The position numbers and the translations under genes are program-made. Below, piece after piece: positions 1 to 6,406 of a stretch of 7,982 bases of DNA (the first letter of the stretch is position 1; every line of letters begins with the position of its first letter). The DNA lies in contig JAQTXY010000071.1 in the NCBI GenBank assembly GCA_028688535.1, positions 1 to 7,982 of the forward strand, given 5' to 3'. This DNA is from Methanothrix sp. GTDB taxonomy: Archaea > Halobacteriota > Methanosarcinia > Methanotrichales > Methanotrichaceae. Below the pieces are notes generated by a model. That model made no database searches and was not told the DNA's origin. It saw only the letters and a list, made by a program, of their open reading frames with translations.

Positions 1-211
1 CATGGATCTTGGACTGCCTCTTCTCGAATCGTTCATACTTCGTTGCTTTCTTCTCGAACTTACGCATTACTACCACGGTACTGTCCATCTTGTCGCTGAC
101 CACGGTGCAACTAAAGACCTGGCCACGTACAGGCAGGCTACCATGGAAGGGACACTTGGGATCATTGCACTCCTTTTGCGGAGCGCTAACGTCCAGTCCG
201 ATATCCCTCAT
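1..211 (-). CDS. rps17: 30S ribosomal protein S17 (uS17), archaeal type, 3' end outside window
   Basis: S17 is a primary 16S rRNA-binding protein of the small subunit. The first 70 residues are visible and the frame runs off the left edge. They show the archaeal/eukaryotic N-terminal form: MRDIGLDV at 1-8, a cysteine-containing segment with C15 and C20 followed by PFHG at 21-24, LPVRGQVF at 26-33, and the OB-fold core [12 protein letters not shown] at 37-48. The start is the ATG at 211, which overlaps the Rnp1 stop as ATGA. A GAGGTGG ribosome binding site at 223-217 lies 5 nt upstream and supports this start over an in-frame GTG at 220. It is the last gene seen of the ribosomal cluster. In archaea L14 usually follows, outside this window. 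Confidence 0.97.
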   Translation of the reverse strand, partial: MRDIGLDVSAPQKECNDPKCPFHGSLPVRGQVFSCTVVSDKMDSTVVVMRKFEKKATKYERFEKRQSKIH

Positions 212-501
212 AACTTCCACCTCGTTTTTTGCATTCTCTTGCTAATTCTGTTCTCTGGTTGTGAGATCAAGATTGAGCCGAAGACGCTCACATTCTGTCC
301 ATCGGGCAGCGTGAAGATCAGGTTGGTATCCTTTTTGGCAAGGCGCAAGACCTTGGATTTCGTCTCCAAAAGGAATGTATTCCTGGTCTCGTCCACAACC
401 ATGGCCTTAAGCCCGATCTGGCCGGGGTTGCTGCTTGCAGCAACCGCTACCTCAAGGCCGATGAGCTCGTGCCTTGCCAGGCTTTCAGGATTCAGGCTCA
501 C
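208..501 (-). CDS. rnp1: Ribonuclease P protein component 1 (Rpp29/Pop4 family)
   Basis: This is a protein subunit of archaeal RNase P, the ribonucleoprotein that removes the 5' leader of pre-tRNAs. In other archaea Rpp29 pairs with Rpp21. At 97 residues it has the usual length. Its Sm-like barrel motifs are visible: RHELIGLEV at 10-18, the signature [10 protein letters not shown] at 37-46, the TLPDG turn at 64-68, and GSIL at 75-78 with PENR at 82-85. The start codon is GTG at 501, overlapping the L29 stop as GTGA, so translation is probably coupled to L29. The candidate ribosome binding site GGAG (514-511) lies in a repeat-derived hairpin. The stop overlaps the S17 start by 4 nt. The SUI1-like gene found between L29 and Rnp1 in some methanogens, such as Methanocaldococcus, is absent here. 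Confidence 0.95.
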   Translation of the reverse strand: MSLNPESLARHELIGLEVAVAASSNPGQIGLKAMVVDETRNTFLLETKSKVLRLAKKDTNLIFTLPDGQNVSVFGSILISQPENRISKRMQKTRWKL

Positions 502-728
502 TTAACTTCGCTCCGTTTGGAGCGTTTTGATCCCCTTCGCTCCGTTTGAACCGTTTTGATCCTAGCCACCGTTCTGCGGAGGTCTCTGATTCTTCCGGGC
601 TTCTCCGGAGCGCCACCAGCAGTAACGATGCCTCTCTCTCGAATGAGTTCGCTTTGCAGCTTTCTAAGCTCCTCTGCAATCTCCTCCGCGTTCATGTTTC
701 TGATCTCATCAATCTTAAAGATCGCCAT
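498..728 (-). CDS. rpl29: 50S ribosomal protein L29 (uL29) with a duplication-derived C-terminal tail
   Basis: L29 is a small helical-hairpin protein near the exit of the large-subunit peptide tunnel, where it contacts L23. The core is typical: [12 protein letters not shown] at 1-12, the helix [19 protein letters not shown] at 15-33, the archaeal loop [16 protein letters not shown] at 37-52, and [11 protein letters not shown] at 55-65. It has 76 residues against roughly 65-70 in most relatives. The extra tail [11 protein letters not shown] at 66-76 is encoded by the second copy of a 29-bp tandem duplication read in a shifted frame, so it is unlikely to be conserved. The start is ATG at 728, 6 nt after the S3 stop, with purine-rich AAGGAAGAG inside the end of S3 as a weak ribosome binding site. 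Its TGA overlaps the GTG start of Rnp1. Confidence 0.95.
   Translation of the reverse strand: MAIFKIDEIRNMNAEEIAEELRKLQSELIRERGIVTAGGAPEKPGRIRDLRRTVARIKTVQTERRGSKRSKRSEVK
506..562 (-). repeat. Two-copy tandem repeat, 29-bp period, inside the end of L29
   Basis: Two 28-bp copies, at 535-562 and 506-533, are separated by one base (534) and match at 26 of 28 positions. On the minus strand both contain ATCAAAACG followed by CAAACGGAGCGAAG. The period of 29 is not a multiple of three, so the second copy is read in a different frame from the first and gives L29 a new basic tail. Confidence 0.9.
509..524 (-). promoter_or_regulatory. Hairpin covering the Rnp1 ribosome binding site
   Basis: The minus strand reads CGCTCC-AAAC-GGAGCG, a perfect 6-bp stem with a 4-nt loop. 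The 3' arm contains GGAG (514-511), the only good Shine-Dalgarno match ahead of the GTG start of Rnp1 at 501 (9-nt spacing). The hairpin exists only in the second repeat copy. Both bases that differ from the first copy complete the stem. A ribosome finishing L29 would melt it, which would couple Rnp1 synthesis to L29 translation. The structure is seen in the sequence and the regulatory role is inferred. Confidence 0.45.
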
Positions 729-734
729 ATCGGA

Positions 735-1565
735 TCACTCTTCCTTGGCGCAAGGCTCACTATTCGCCTTCTCTTCCGGTAGAGGCGCATCCTCTGCCAC
801 GCCCTCGCTGCTCTTTACGCTTGGCTCATCCAGAGGTGACGGCGCAGCCGCGGGTTCAGACTCTAAGAGCTGATCCAGATCGCTCTTCTTCTCGGGAGCA
901 GGCGTTGCCACTGGCGCCGGCGCGATAGGACCCTTTACGGGCTTTGCTTCCGCAACAGGGGGAGCGACCGGCGGCTTTTCAATCTGGAAATCATCAGGAA
1001 GTCGCACATCAGGCGGGATGATCCTGACCTGGCAGCCGATTACACCCAGCTTCTTAACAGCTACGGAGTAGCCTTTATCCACCAGATCAATGGCTGGCTT
1101 TCCGGAGTGCTTGATGTATCCGGAGATGAATTTCTCGGTTCGGGAACGCGGGCCGGTTAGTTTGCCGCTGATGACAATCTCACAACCCAATGCCCCTGCA
1201 TCCATCACTCTTCTCATCATGGACTGGCCTGCCTTTCGGAAGTACCAGCCGCGCTCCAGAGAGGATGCCAGACGATTGGCTACAACCCTACCGTTCAAGT
1301 CGCCACGTCCCACATCCTGCACATCTATCTGAGGATTATCCAGATGGAATTTGCGATCCAGGTCACGGGTGATCTTGCGGATCAATTTGCCGCCTTTTCC
1401 GATGACCATGCCCGGCTTTTCCGCATAGACAGTAATCTGAGTGCCCATGGGAGTACGATTCATGACCATACCGCCGTAACCTGCGCGTTCCAGTTCTTCT
1501 GCCAGATACTCATTGACGAGTGCTTTGGAGAGGCCCTCTGCCACGAACTTCTTTTCTACGGACAT
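735..1565 (-). CDS. rps3: 30S ribosomal protein S3 (uS3) with a long Pro/Ala/Glu-rich C-terminal tail
   Basis: S3 lies at the mRNA entry channel of the small subunit. The N-terminal half holds a type 2 KH domain with the loop [12 protein letters not shown] at 54-65 (GKGG at 56-59), preceded by the archaeal start [11 protein letters not shown]. The C-terminal S3 domain follows, with [20 protein letters not shown] at 93-112, [14 protein letters not shown] at 133-146, and [20 protein letters not shown] at 174-193. From about residue 195 the protein becomes a low-complexity tail of about 80 residues rich in proline, alanine and glutamate, ending KEE. The length of 276 is long next to the roughly 210-235 residues of the conserved part. 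The start is ATG at 1565, sharing one base with the L22 stop (TAATG), with a strong GAGGTGA site at 1579-1573 and 7-nt spacing. L29 starts 6 nt downstream. Confidence 0.97.
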   Translation of the reverse strand: MSVEKKFVAEGLSKALVNEYLAEELERAGYGGMVMNRTPMGTQITVYAEKPGMVIGKGGKLIRKITRDLDRKFHLDNPQIDVQDVGRGDLNGRVVANRLASSLERGWYFRKAGQSMMRRVMDAGALGCEIVISGKLTGPRSRTEKFISGYIKHSGKPAIDLVDKGYSVAVKKLGVIGCQVRIIPPDVRLPDDFQIEKPPVAPPVAEAKPVKGPIAPAPVATPAPEKKSDLDQLLESEPAAAPSPLDEPSVKSSEGVAEDAPLPEEKANSEPCAKEE

Positions 1566-2032
1566 TAGCTCTTCACCTCGGTGAGGACCATCTCAACGGA
1601 GACCGTCTCTGTGTTCTTGGGTGTGGCTCTTCCCATGGCGCGGGGCATCCATCCTTGAATGGTCCTGCCCTTCTTGGTACCAGCATGGAAGATCCTCATC
1701 TTCTCGGATTCCATTCCCTTGTACTCGGCATTGGCAAGTGCATTTTCAAGGACTACCAAGACCGCCTTAGCGGCCTTCATCGGATATCTGCCGGCATCTG
1801 CTCCTACCAAGCCGTGCCTATGGGCCACATTTCTTCTGTAGCGCTTGAAGGGAATAGACCTCTTCAAAGCTATTACATCTTCCAGATAGGCACGGGCGAG
1901 GTTAGCCCTCATGCCTTTTAGCGTCCTGCATATCTCATGGGCTGCTTTCGGTGAGATGTGAAGCTCCATCCCCATGGCCCTTGAAGAGCGTCCTGCAGGC
2001 GTAAGCGAATAATTCAATCTGCCCAATCTCAC
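1565..2032 (-). CDS. rpl22: 50S ribosomal protein L22 (uL22)
   Basis: L22 lines the peptide exit tunnel of the large subunit. The sequence has the archaeal form: GRLNYS near the start, [19 protein letters not shown], then [16 protein letters not shown] leading into [20 protein letters not shown], and ANAEYKG. Length is about 153-155 residues, as usual. The longest frame opens with GTG at 2032, but the ribosome binding site GAGGTG (2037-2032) overlaps that codon. TTG at 2026 lies 5 nt after the site and would give the N-terminus MGRLNYS, close to the MARINYS-like start of other archaeal L22 proteins, so TTG at 2026 is probably the true start. S19 ends 3 nt upstream of the GTG. The stop shares a base with the S3 start. 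Confidence 0.96.
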   Translation of the reverse strand: MRLGRLNYSLTPAGRSSRAMGMELHISPKAAHEICRTLKGMRANLARAYLEDVIALKRSIPFKRYRRNVAHRHGLVGADAGRYPMKAAKAVLVVLENALANAEYKGMESEKMRIFHAGTKKGRTIQGWMPRAMGRATPKNTETVSVEMVLTEVKS

Positions 2033-2035
2033 ACC

Positions 2036-2446
2036 TCACTTCAGCGGCACATACTTGCTTGATCTGGTAGCGCCTACGCCTGCGGCACCGTGCTGCACGC
2101 GACCGCGCGTGAGCGCAAACTCGCCGAAGAAGTGCCCGATCATCTCGGGCATGACCTCTACCTTTTCAAAGCTCTTGCCGTTGTAGATCTCGAGATTCTT
2201 GCCCACCATATCAGGCATAATTATCATATTCCTGATGTGGGTTCGAACCGAGTCCTTGTTCTTCAGGCTTGTCATGAGTTTCTTGTTCTCCTTGACAAGG
2301 CCTCTCTTGATCGTTCTGCGTTGCCGCGCTGGTAAGAGCCCGGCAAGCTCCTCTACACTCATCTTGGCGAGGTCGGCAACCTTCCGGCCCCGATACAAGA
2401 ATTCTTCCTTTCTCTTTGGAAGCTTGGATCCTGCTTTTTTAGCCAA
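2036..2446 (-). CDS. rps19: 30S ribosomal protein S19 (uS19)
   Basis: S19 sits in the head of the small subunit with S13 and contacts tRNA and the inter-subunit bridge. The protein has 136 residues with the archaeal/eukaryotic N-terminal extension (KRKEEFLYRG at 11-20, LLPARQRRTIKRGL at 37-50). The conserved core follows: VRTHIRNMIIMPDMVGK at 67-83, LEIYNGKSFEKVEVMPEMIGH at 85-105, GEFALTRGRVQHG at 108-120, and the end SSKYVPLK. The start codon is TTG at 2446. It is supported by AGGTGAT at 2458-2452, a full match to the archaeal anti-Shine-Dalgarno region, with 5-nt spacing. That site overlaps the L2 stop, 10 nt upstream. No in-frame ATG lies nearby. Confidence 0.97.
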   Translation of the reverse strand: MAKKAGSKLPKRKEEFLYRGRKVADLAKMSVEELAGLLPARQRRTIKRGLVKENKKLMTSLKNKDSVRTHIRNMIIMPDMVGKNLEIYNGKSFEKVEVMPEMIGHFFGEFALTRGRVQHGAAGVGATRSSKYVPLK

Positions 2447-2456
2447 AACCTATCAC

Positions 2457-3170
2457 CTAGCGCTTACCGGTCTTCCTTGCGGCAATTGAACCTACTTTTC
2501 GGCCAGGGGGCGTATTCCTGCTAACTGTCTTGGGCCGCCCTGGATGCTGGCGTCCGCCACCACCGAAGGGGTGGTCTACGGCGTTCATCGCAACGCCTCT
2601 TACGATAGGCCATTTCTTGGCCTTGGACTGGAACTTAAAGAAGCTCTTGCCTGCTTTGACCAGAGGTTTGTCCAGACGGCCTCCACCAGCAACCACTCCA
2701 ATGGTCGCCATGCATTTCGGGGATAGCCACTTCATCTCACCACTGGGCAGCTGGACGACGGTTTGACCCGCATCATGAGCCACGAGAATGGCGCAAACTC
2801 CAGAAGCTCTGGCAAACTGGCCACCATGACCAGGCTGCGATTCGACGTTGCAGATCGGTATGCCCTCGGGGATCTCCGCCAGATGCAGAGTGTTTCCCGG
2901 CTCTATGGGGGCCGATATGCCGCATGAGACTTCTTGGCCCACATACATGCCCTCGGGAACCAAGATGTATCTCATCTCACCGTTGTTCAAGGCTATGAGC
3001 GCAACAGGGGCTGATCTCGCAGGGTCACGCATTATCTCCTGGACCACGCCGCTTATTGTCTCATCGCTATCGACTTTGATGTGCTTGATGTCCGCCCTGT
3101 ACCTATGAGAGGGTGCCCTGTACGTTGGACCACCTGCACCTCTATTCTGAGATATGATTCGATGTCCCAT
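2457..3170 (-). CDS. rpl2: 50S ribosomal protein L2 (uL2)
   Basis: L2 binds 23S rRNA, helps the subunits associate and supports the peptidyl-transferase centre. At 237 residues it has normal archaeal length. It begins MGHRIISQNRGAGGPTYRAPSHR, followed by the OB-like domain (IALNNGEMRYILVPEGM at 59-75) and the SH3-like domain (GQFARASGVCAILVAHD at 117-133, LPSGEMKWLSPKCMATIG at 141-158). The C-terminal signature GVAMNAVDHPFGGGGRQHPG at 192-211 is intact. His200 corresponds to the histidine shown to be important in bacterial L2 (His229 in E. coli). The basic end ARKTGKR is also typical. The start is ATG at 3170, 10 nt after the L23 stop. TAGGTGGG spans that stop and provides the ribosome binding site. 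Confidence 0.98.
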   Translation of the reverse strand: MGHRIISQNRGAGGPTYRAPSHRYRADIKHIKVDSDETISGVVQEIMRDPARSAPVALIALNNGEMRYILVPEGMYVGQEVSCGISAPIEPGNTLHLAEIPEGIPICNVESQPGHGGQFARASGVCAILVAHDAGQTVVQLPSGEMKWLSPKCMATIGVVAGGGRLDKPLVKAGKSFFKFQSKAKKWPIVRGVAMNAVDHPFGGGGRQHPGRPKTVSRNTPPGRKVGSIAARKTGKR

Positions 3171-3180
3171 ATTTACCCAC

Positions 3181-3429
3181 CTACAGCAGTCCTAGCCTTG
3201 TGGCAAGCTCGTTCGCACTACCCTCTTTCGCCAGTTTAACAATGGCCTTCTTTTCTCCCCGGGAGGTTATCATGGTCCTGACTGCCAGGACATCGATATC
3301 GTAAAGATCTTCCAGGGCTTTCTTGATCTCCGGCTTGGTGGATTTCATATTCACCAAAAACTCTATGGTATCGTTAGAGTCGATCATGCCGGTGACCTTT
3401 TCTGTGACGTAGGGACTCTTGATAATCAT
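3181..3429 (-). CDS. rpl23: 50S ribosomal protein L23 (uL23)
   Basis: L23 sits at the tunnel exit of the large subunit, beside L29, and is a docking point for signal recognition particle and nascent-chain factors. The protein has 82 residues, the short archaeal form. Visible motifs are the N-terminal [11 protein letters not shown] at 2-12, [25 protein letters not shown] at 21-45, [18 protein letters not shown] at 50-67, and a C-terminal helix ending LGLL. The start is ATG at 3429, overlapping the L4 stop as ATGA. A strong GGAGG site lies 7 nt upstream, inside the end of L4. Confidence 0.97.
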   Translation of the reverse strand: MIIKSPYVTEKVTGMIDSNDTIEFLVNMKSTKPEIKKALEDLYDIDVLAVRTMITSRGEKKAIVKLAKEGSANELATRLGLL

Positions 3430-4199
3430 TGTACTGCCTCCGCGCCGCCCTTTTTAGCCAGCTTTTCCAGGGAAGACTCAGTCCAGACGGTCAGCCTTCC
3501 GGCTTTGGTTCCAGGGGCAAGCAGCTCAGCGTTAAGCTTCTCTACGGTTACGAAGTCCACGCCGGGCAGATTTCGGGCAGCTTTTCCCAGTCCCTTATCG
3601 CTTCCGGCGACTATGAGCAGGCTCTTTCTGCCCCTATATTTCCTTCCCCGCAGTTTGCCTTTGCCGGCACGAATATGCCTTCCATCCTTTGCCCTTTGAA
3701 CGTCATCCCAGAGGCCCGCTGCCACCAGGAACTTGATAACGTCTGTGGTCTTGCTTAAGGATTCGAGGTCGTCTTTCGCCACAACAGGCAGCTCTCTTGC
3801 AAACCTGTGGCCTCTTGCCTCGACGAGTCCCGAAGATGCCGTTGCGGCTATCGCAGAGCGAATGGCTTTGCGCCTCTCCTTTTTGTTGACCTTTTCAGTA
3901 TAGTCTGCATTAGGCTGGGGAGCATGAGACCTTCTGCCGCCTACGGCCATTGGTACGCCTGCAGCCTTTCTGCCGTTCTTCAATCTGGGAACTCTGGAGA
4001 CGCCGTGTCCCGGACCCCAGGACAGGGCTGAGGTATTCATGCCCGCATAGAAGTGAGGTCCATAGGCCTGGAGCCTGTTGGCCTGTGCGGCTAAGACGGC
4101 CCTCTTGATGATGTCCGGCCGGTATTCCTCCTCGAAGACGGGAGGTAGCTCAATCTGGCCGTTTGCATTTCCCGATAGATCAATGATATTTGCCTTCAT
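3426..4199 (-). CDS. rpl4: 50S ribosomal protein L4 (uL4)
   Basis: L4 is an early assembly protein whose extended loop reaches into the peptide exit tunnel. The 257-residue protein has the archaeal/eukaryotic form: [24 protein letters not shown] at 24-47, then the tunnel loop rich in glycine and basic residues ([19 protein letters not shown] at 58-76, [13 protein letters not shown] at 84-96), [19 protein letters not shown] further on, and the C-terminal Rossmann-like part with [17 protein letters not shown] and [18 protein letters not shown]. The start is ATG at 4199, 3 nt after the L3 stop, with GGGGG at 4212-4208 in the end of L3 as the likely ribosome binding site. Its TGA overlaps the L23 start. 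Confidence 0.97.
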   Translation of the reverse strand: MKANIIDLSGNANGQIELPPVFEEEYRPDIIKRAVLAAQANRLQAYGPHFYAGMNTSALSWGPGHGVSRVPRLKNGRKAAGVPMAVGGRRSHAPQPNADYTEKVNKKERRKAIRSAIAATASSGLVEARGHRFARELPVVAKDDLESLSKTTDVIKFLVAAGLWDDVQRAKDGRHIRAGKGKLRGRKYRGRKSLLIVAGSDKGLGKAARNLPGVDFVTVEKLNAELLAPGTKAGRLTVWTESSLEKLAKKGGAEAVQ

Positions 4200-4202
4200 C
4201 GC

Positions 4203-5207
4203 CTAGACCCCCTGCTTGGACTCTTGGCTCACATAGAGAAACTCAGGCGCTTTCACGAAGTTGGCACCAGGTCTTATGGCGTGTCTTATTCTGACCATCC
4301 TCTTGATAGGACCGGGAACGCTTCCCTTGATCAGGATATATTGGTTTCTGACCAAGCCATAGCCGGGAAATCCGCCTTTCGGATTAATTTGTGCGCCGTC
4401 ATTTCCGATGAACATGAGTCTTTTATTAAACTCCGTCCTCTGGTGGTAGCCCATCTGGCCAAGCTGCGGTACGCGCCAGCTGATATGAGATGGATGCCAG
4501 GGACCGAGGTTGCCTACGTGCCGCACCTTGCCTGTACGGGCGTGCTTTCTCTTGGCGATGGCAATTCCCCAGCGTCGTACTGGACCCTGGGTGCCCTTGC
4601 CTTTGGTGACGGCAGACGCATCCATAAGATCGCCCAGCTCAAATACGCTGGTAATGGGAACCTGCTGGCCCAGCAATTTCTGGGCAAAAGCGAGACGATC
4701 CAGCATGGAGCCGCCGTTGATGGGCATCTCCATGAGCTCAGGAGTCTTCTTGGGAATTCCGGTTATGAGCGCGGGATTGGTGTGCACCAGCACTCTAACA
4801 TCAGCGATATCATCGCCCAGAGCCCGCAGGTCGTCTGCGGATTTTCCATGGGTCTTCTTGGGAACTGTCAGGGCACGAGCCAGCTCTGGACTCAGGTTCT
4901 CGGACCAGGCCTCGCCCGCAGGCCGCAGGCCGCCGTTGTAGTTCTCATAGGCGCGCACAGCCACGACATTCATGGGGGGCACCTCCAGAACTGTTACGGG
5001 CATGGAGATCTCCACGCCCTCGGTGAGGCTCCTGGGTCTGTCGTCGATCATCATGATGTGGGTCATGCCGGCCTTGTAACCGGCAAAGCCTGCAATCCTG
5101 GCCTTGTCCTCCTCGGGCCAGCTTCTAATTCTTGGGACCTCGCTCTTGGCCCTCTTTCTCGGGCTGTAGGCCAGCGAACCTCTTCTCGGTCGGTGTATTG
5201 TTGCCAT
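4203..5207 (-). CDS. rpl3: 50S ribosomal protein L3 (uL3)
   Basis: L3 is an assembly-initiating protein of the large subunit; its loops approach the peptidyl-transferase centre. The 334-residue length fits archaeal L3. It begins with the archaeal extension MATIHRPRRGSLAYSPRKRA, then GFAGYKAGMTHI at 40-51 and VTVLEVPPMNVVAVRAYE at 71-88. The central signature follows: TKGKGTQGPVRRWGIA at 201-216, KHARTGKVRHVGNLGPWHPS at 221-240, and GQMGYHQRTEFNKR at 250-263. The end region has GFPGYGLVRNQYILIKGSVPGP at 279-300. The start is ATG at 5207, directly next to the TAA of the methyltransferase-like gene, with GGAGG at 5217-5213 and 5-nt spacing. A long open frame lies antisense to it but is a shadow. 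Confidence 0.98.
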   Translation of the reverse strand: MATIHRPRRGSLAYSPRKRAKSEVPRIRSWPEEDKARIAGFAGYKAGMTHIMMIDDRPRSLTEGVEISMPVTVLEVPPMNVVAVRAYENYNGGLRPAGEAWSENLSPELARALTVPKKTHGKSADDLRALGDDIADVRVLVHTNPALITGIPKKTPELMEMPINGGSMLDRLAFAQKLLGQQVPITSVFELGDLMDASAVTKGKGTQGPVRRWGIAIAKRKHARTGKVRHVGNLGPWHPSHISWRVPQLGQMGYHQRTEFNKRLMFIGNDGAQINPKGGFPGYGLVRNQYILIKGSVPGPIKRMVRIRHAIRPGANFVKAPEFLYVSQESKQGV

Positions 5208-6053
5208 TTAGTCCTCCAAACGCACCAGGTTGAGCAGGGCTAAAGTGGCAAAGACAGCCTCTTCCACGCGAACCGTCTCAGTTCCTTGATGCGGAATGGT
5301 GTTGATCATTTCATATCTTTCCATTGACTCTTTGCTCAAGAATGCATCTACGCCCCGTGAGGGGGAGCCGAAGACGACCGCAAGATCGCGCTGGTAGCCA
5401 GTGTGTCCCATGGTGGAGAGGATTTCAGGCGTTATGCCTTTTCCGTACCGCGAGGTGAGAACCACGTAGCCACCTTGCTCATGCTTGGCAGCCAGGTAAG
5501 CTTCCAGGCTCTCCACTACTTCGGTCTCGTACCCCCAGTAATAGGGGATATCCTTTAGGTCCACAGGCTCAGCGGCGAGCGGCTGCTGCGAAAAGATTCT
5601 GACATTTAGGCGCTCCCCTACCGAGTACCTACTTTCGGTGCGAAGGGGAATTGGGCGATTGATTCCGATTTCCACCCAGACGCCGCTATCAGATCCGACG
5701 CTTTCAACGACAACTCCGACGCGAAACTCGCCAATCTTGAGCGATTCTGATTTTGAATTTGTTGGGTGATGAGCGGTACGAAGCGGCGGCAGCAATCCCA
5801 CATGGCGAAGCTCCTCCCGCCGAGGGATGAGTCGCTTTCGCAGGTATTGCGGTGTATCCATGTAGCGCAGCACCATGGCCATGAACCGCGAGTCATTGTG
5901 CTCGGGATCACGGTAGATCACGATGCGATTGTACTGGAAGACTGCTGCTGCCCGGGCGATTCGGCCAACTTTGAGCGTGCTCTCACGCCGATCCCTACTC
6001 TCCATGTTGAGAGAGGACGGGATAAGGATGGCTCTCTCGCGCGGTACGGTCAT
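5208..6053 (-). CDS. SPOUT-type RNA methyltransferase-like protein (putative RNA uridine N3-methyltransferase family, COG2106)
   Basis: The protein has 281 residues and matches the archaeal family related to human SPOUT1 (C9orf114), a trefoil-knot RNA methyltransferase fold with an inserted OB domain. The N-terminal half of the fold is seen in AILIPSSLN at 8-16 and KVGRIARAAAVFQYNRIVIY at 28-47. The OB-like insert is roughly 85-165 (VGVVVESVGSDSGVWVEIG at 112-130). The C-terminal knot region has VLTSRYGKGITPE at 198-210, LAVVFGSPSRGVDAFL at 224-239, and IPHQGTETVRVEEAVFATLA at 253-272, where S-adenosylmethionine would bind. The archaeal substrate is not certain; 23S rRNA is a reasonable guess given the neighbours. 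The gene opens the ribosomal operon. The start is ATG at 6053, a few bases past the expected transcription start, so the mRNA leader is very short. A later ATG (residue 17) would delete the first strand. Confidence 0.9.
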   Translation of the reverse strand: MTVPRERAILIPSSLNMESRDRRESTLKVGRIARAAAVFQYNRIVIYRDPEHNDSRFMAMVLRYMDTPQYLRKRLIPRREELRHVGLLPPLRTAHHPTNSKSESLKIGEFRVGVVVESVGSDSGVWVEIGINRPIPLRTESRYSVGERLNVRIFSQQPLAAEPVDLKDIPYYWGYETEVVESLEAYLAAKHEQGGYVVLTSRYGKGITPEILSTMGHTGYQRDLAVVFGSPSRGVDAFLSKESMERYEMINTIPHQGTETVRVEEAVFATLALLNLVRLED

Positions 6054-6080
6054 CAGGTTTCCCTTCTCTGAAGATAGTGG

Positions 6081-6091
6081 ATATATAAAAA
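6081..6091 (-). promoter_or_regulatory. Archaeal TATA box for the ribosomal protein operon
   Basis: The minus strand reads TTTTTATATAT here, preceded by CCAAACC (6098-6092) at the place of a TFB recognition element. A start about 25 nt downstream would fall near 6060, roughly 8 nt before the ATG at 6053, so the transcript would be leaderless or nearly so. It is the only clear TATA element seen ahead of the eleven-gene run, all of which have gaps of 10 nt or less. Confidence 0.7.
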
Positions 6092-6137
6092 GGTTTGGAG
6101 AGGGAGTGGAGCGATCTCGATGGCAGGAAAGCTAAGG

Positions 6138-6378
6138 TCAGGATTTGGGGAAGGCAGCGGCGAGAAGGCTGTGGCCGCGGTCCTTGGCATAGGATTCGGC
6201 GACACCTTCCAGCAGAGCATCTAACTGTTCCTGAGAAAGACCTATCGAAGATGCAGTTGCACAGAGACTCTTAAAAATCTCCTTTGCATCTGAGTGACCT
6301 ATGTTGGTAAAAATCTGGTAGCCAAGGACTATCAACCTCAAAGCCCTCTCTAATTTTCCCTGATACCATGCGATTACC
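6138..6378 (-). pseudogene. IS-truncated reading frame, unknown function (C-terminal remnant)
   Basis: I do not recognise this protein. From the inner edge of the IS, 79 residues can be read, from VIAWYQGKLERALRLIVLG to LLAAAFPKS and a TGA stop. The composition looks like a real globular helical protein: amphipathic stretches such as SDAKEIFKSLCATASS and LSQEQLDALLEGVAESYAKDRG are well formed. There is no ATG in the frame; the only candidate starts are TTG codons such as that at 6341. The frame continues upstream through the IS inverted repeat to a stop at 6425-6423. This fits a gene whose 5' part was lost when the IS inserted. A possible 5' scrap is an ATG at 7471 (MRIVAS) beyond the other IS end, but its link to this frame is unproven. 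It lies 46 nt upstream of the operon TATA box. Confidence 0.5.
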
Positions 6379-6406
6379 GGTCGTGAGTAACTAACCAGTT
6401 GGTATT
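6379..6406 (+). repeat. Left terminal inverted repeat of the IS
   Basis: This 28-bp end starts GGTCGT and ends AGTTGGTATT. It matches the reverse complement of 7424-7451 at 22 of 28 positions. The stop codon of the transposase (6393-6391) lies inside it. Confidence 0.8.

Noticed and set aside
2..505. Plus-strand open frame opposite S17 and Rnp1
   Set aside because: It is the antisense shadow of two well-recognised genes, with no conserved motif.
485..679. Minus-strand frame overlapping L29 in another phase
   Set aside because: L29 occupies the same bases with clear family identity. This frame is only kept open by the tandem repeat.
1573..1584. Palindrome TCACC-GA-GGTGA covering the S3 ribosome binding site
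   Set aside because: The loop would be only 2 nt, too tight for a stable hairpin. The pairing probably arises from codon choice at the end of L22.
1520..1921. Plus-strand open frame opposite the S3/L22 junction
   Set aside because: It is antisense to two certain ribosomal protein genes and its translation has no recognisable domain.
4224..5243. Long open frame on the plus strand, 339 codons, antisense to L3
   Set aside because: It lies exactly opposite a certain L3 gene, shows no family motif, and has no ribosome binding site or promoter. Open antisense frames are common opposite GC-rich genes.
6081..6095. T-rich stretch after the truncated frame as a transcription terminator
   Set aside because: The T run is better explained as the TATA box, at the right distance from the ATG at 6053. 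A terminator role cannot be told apart from sequence alone.
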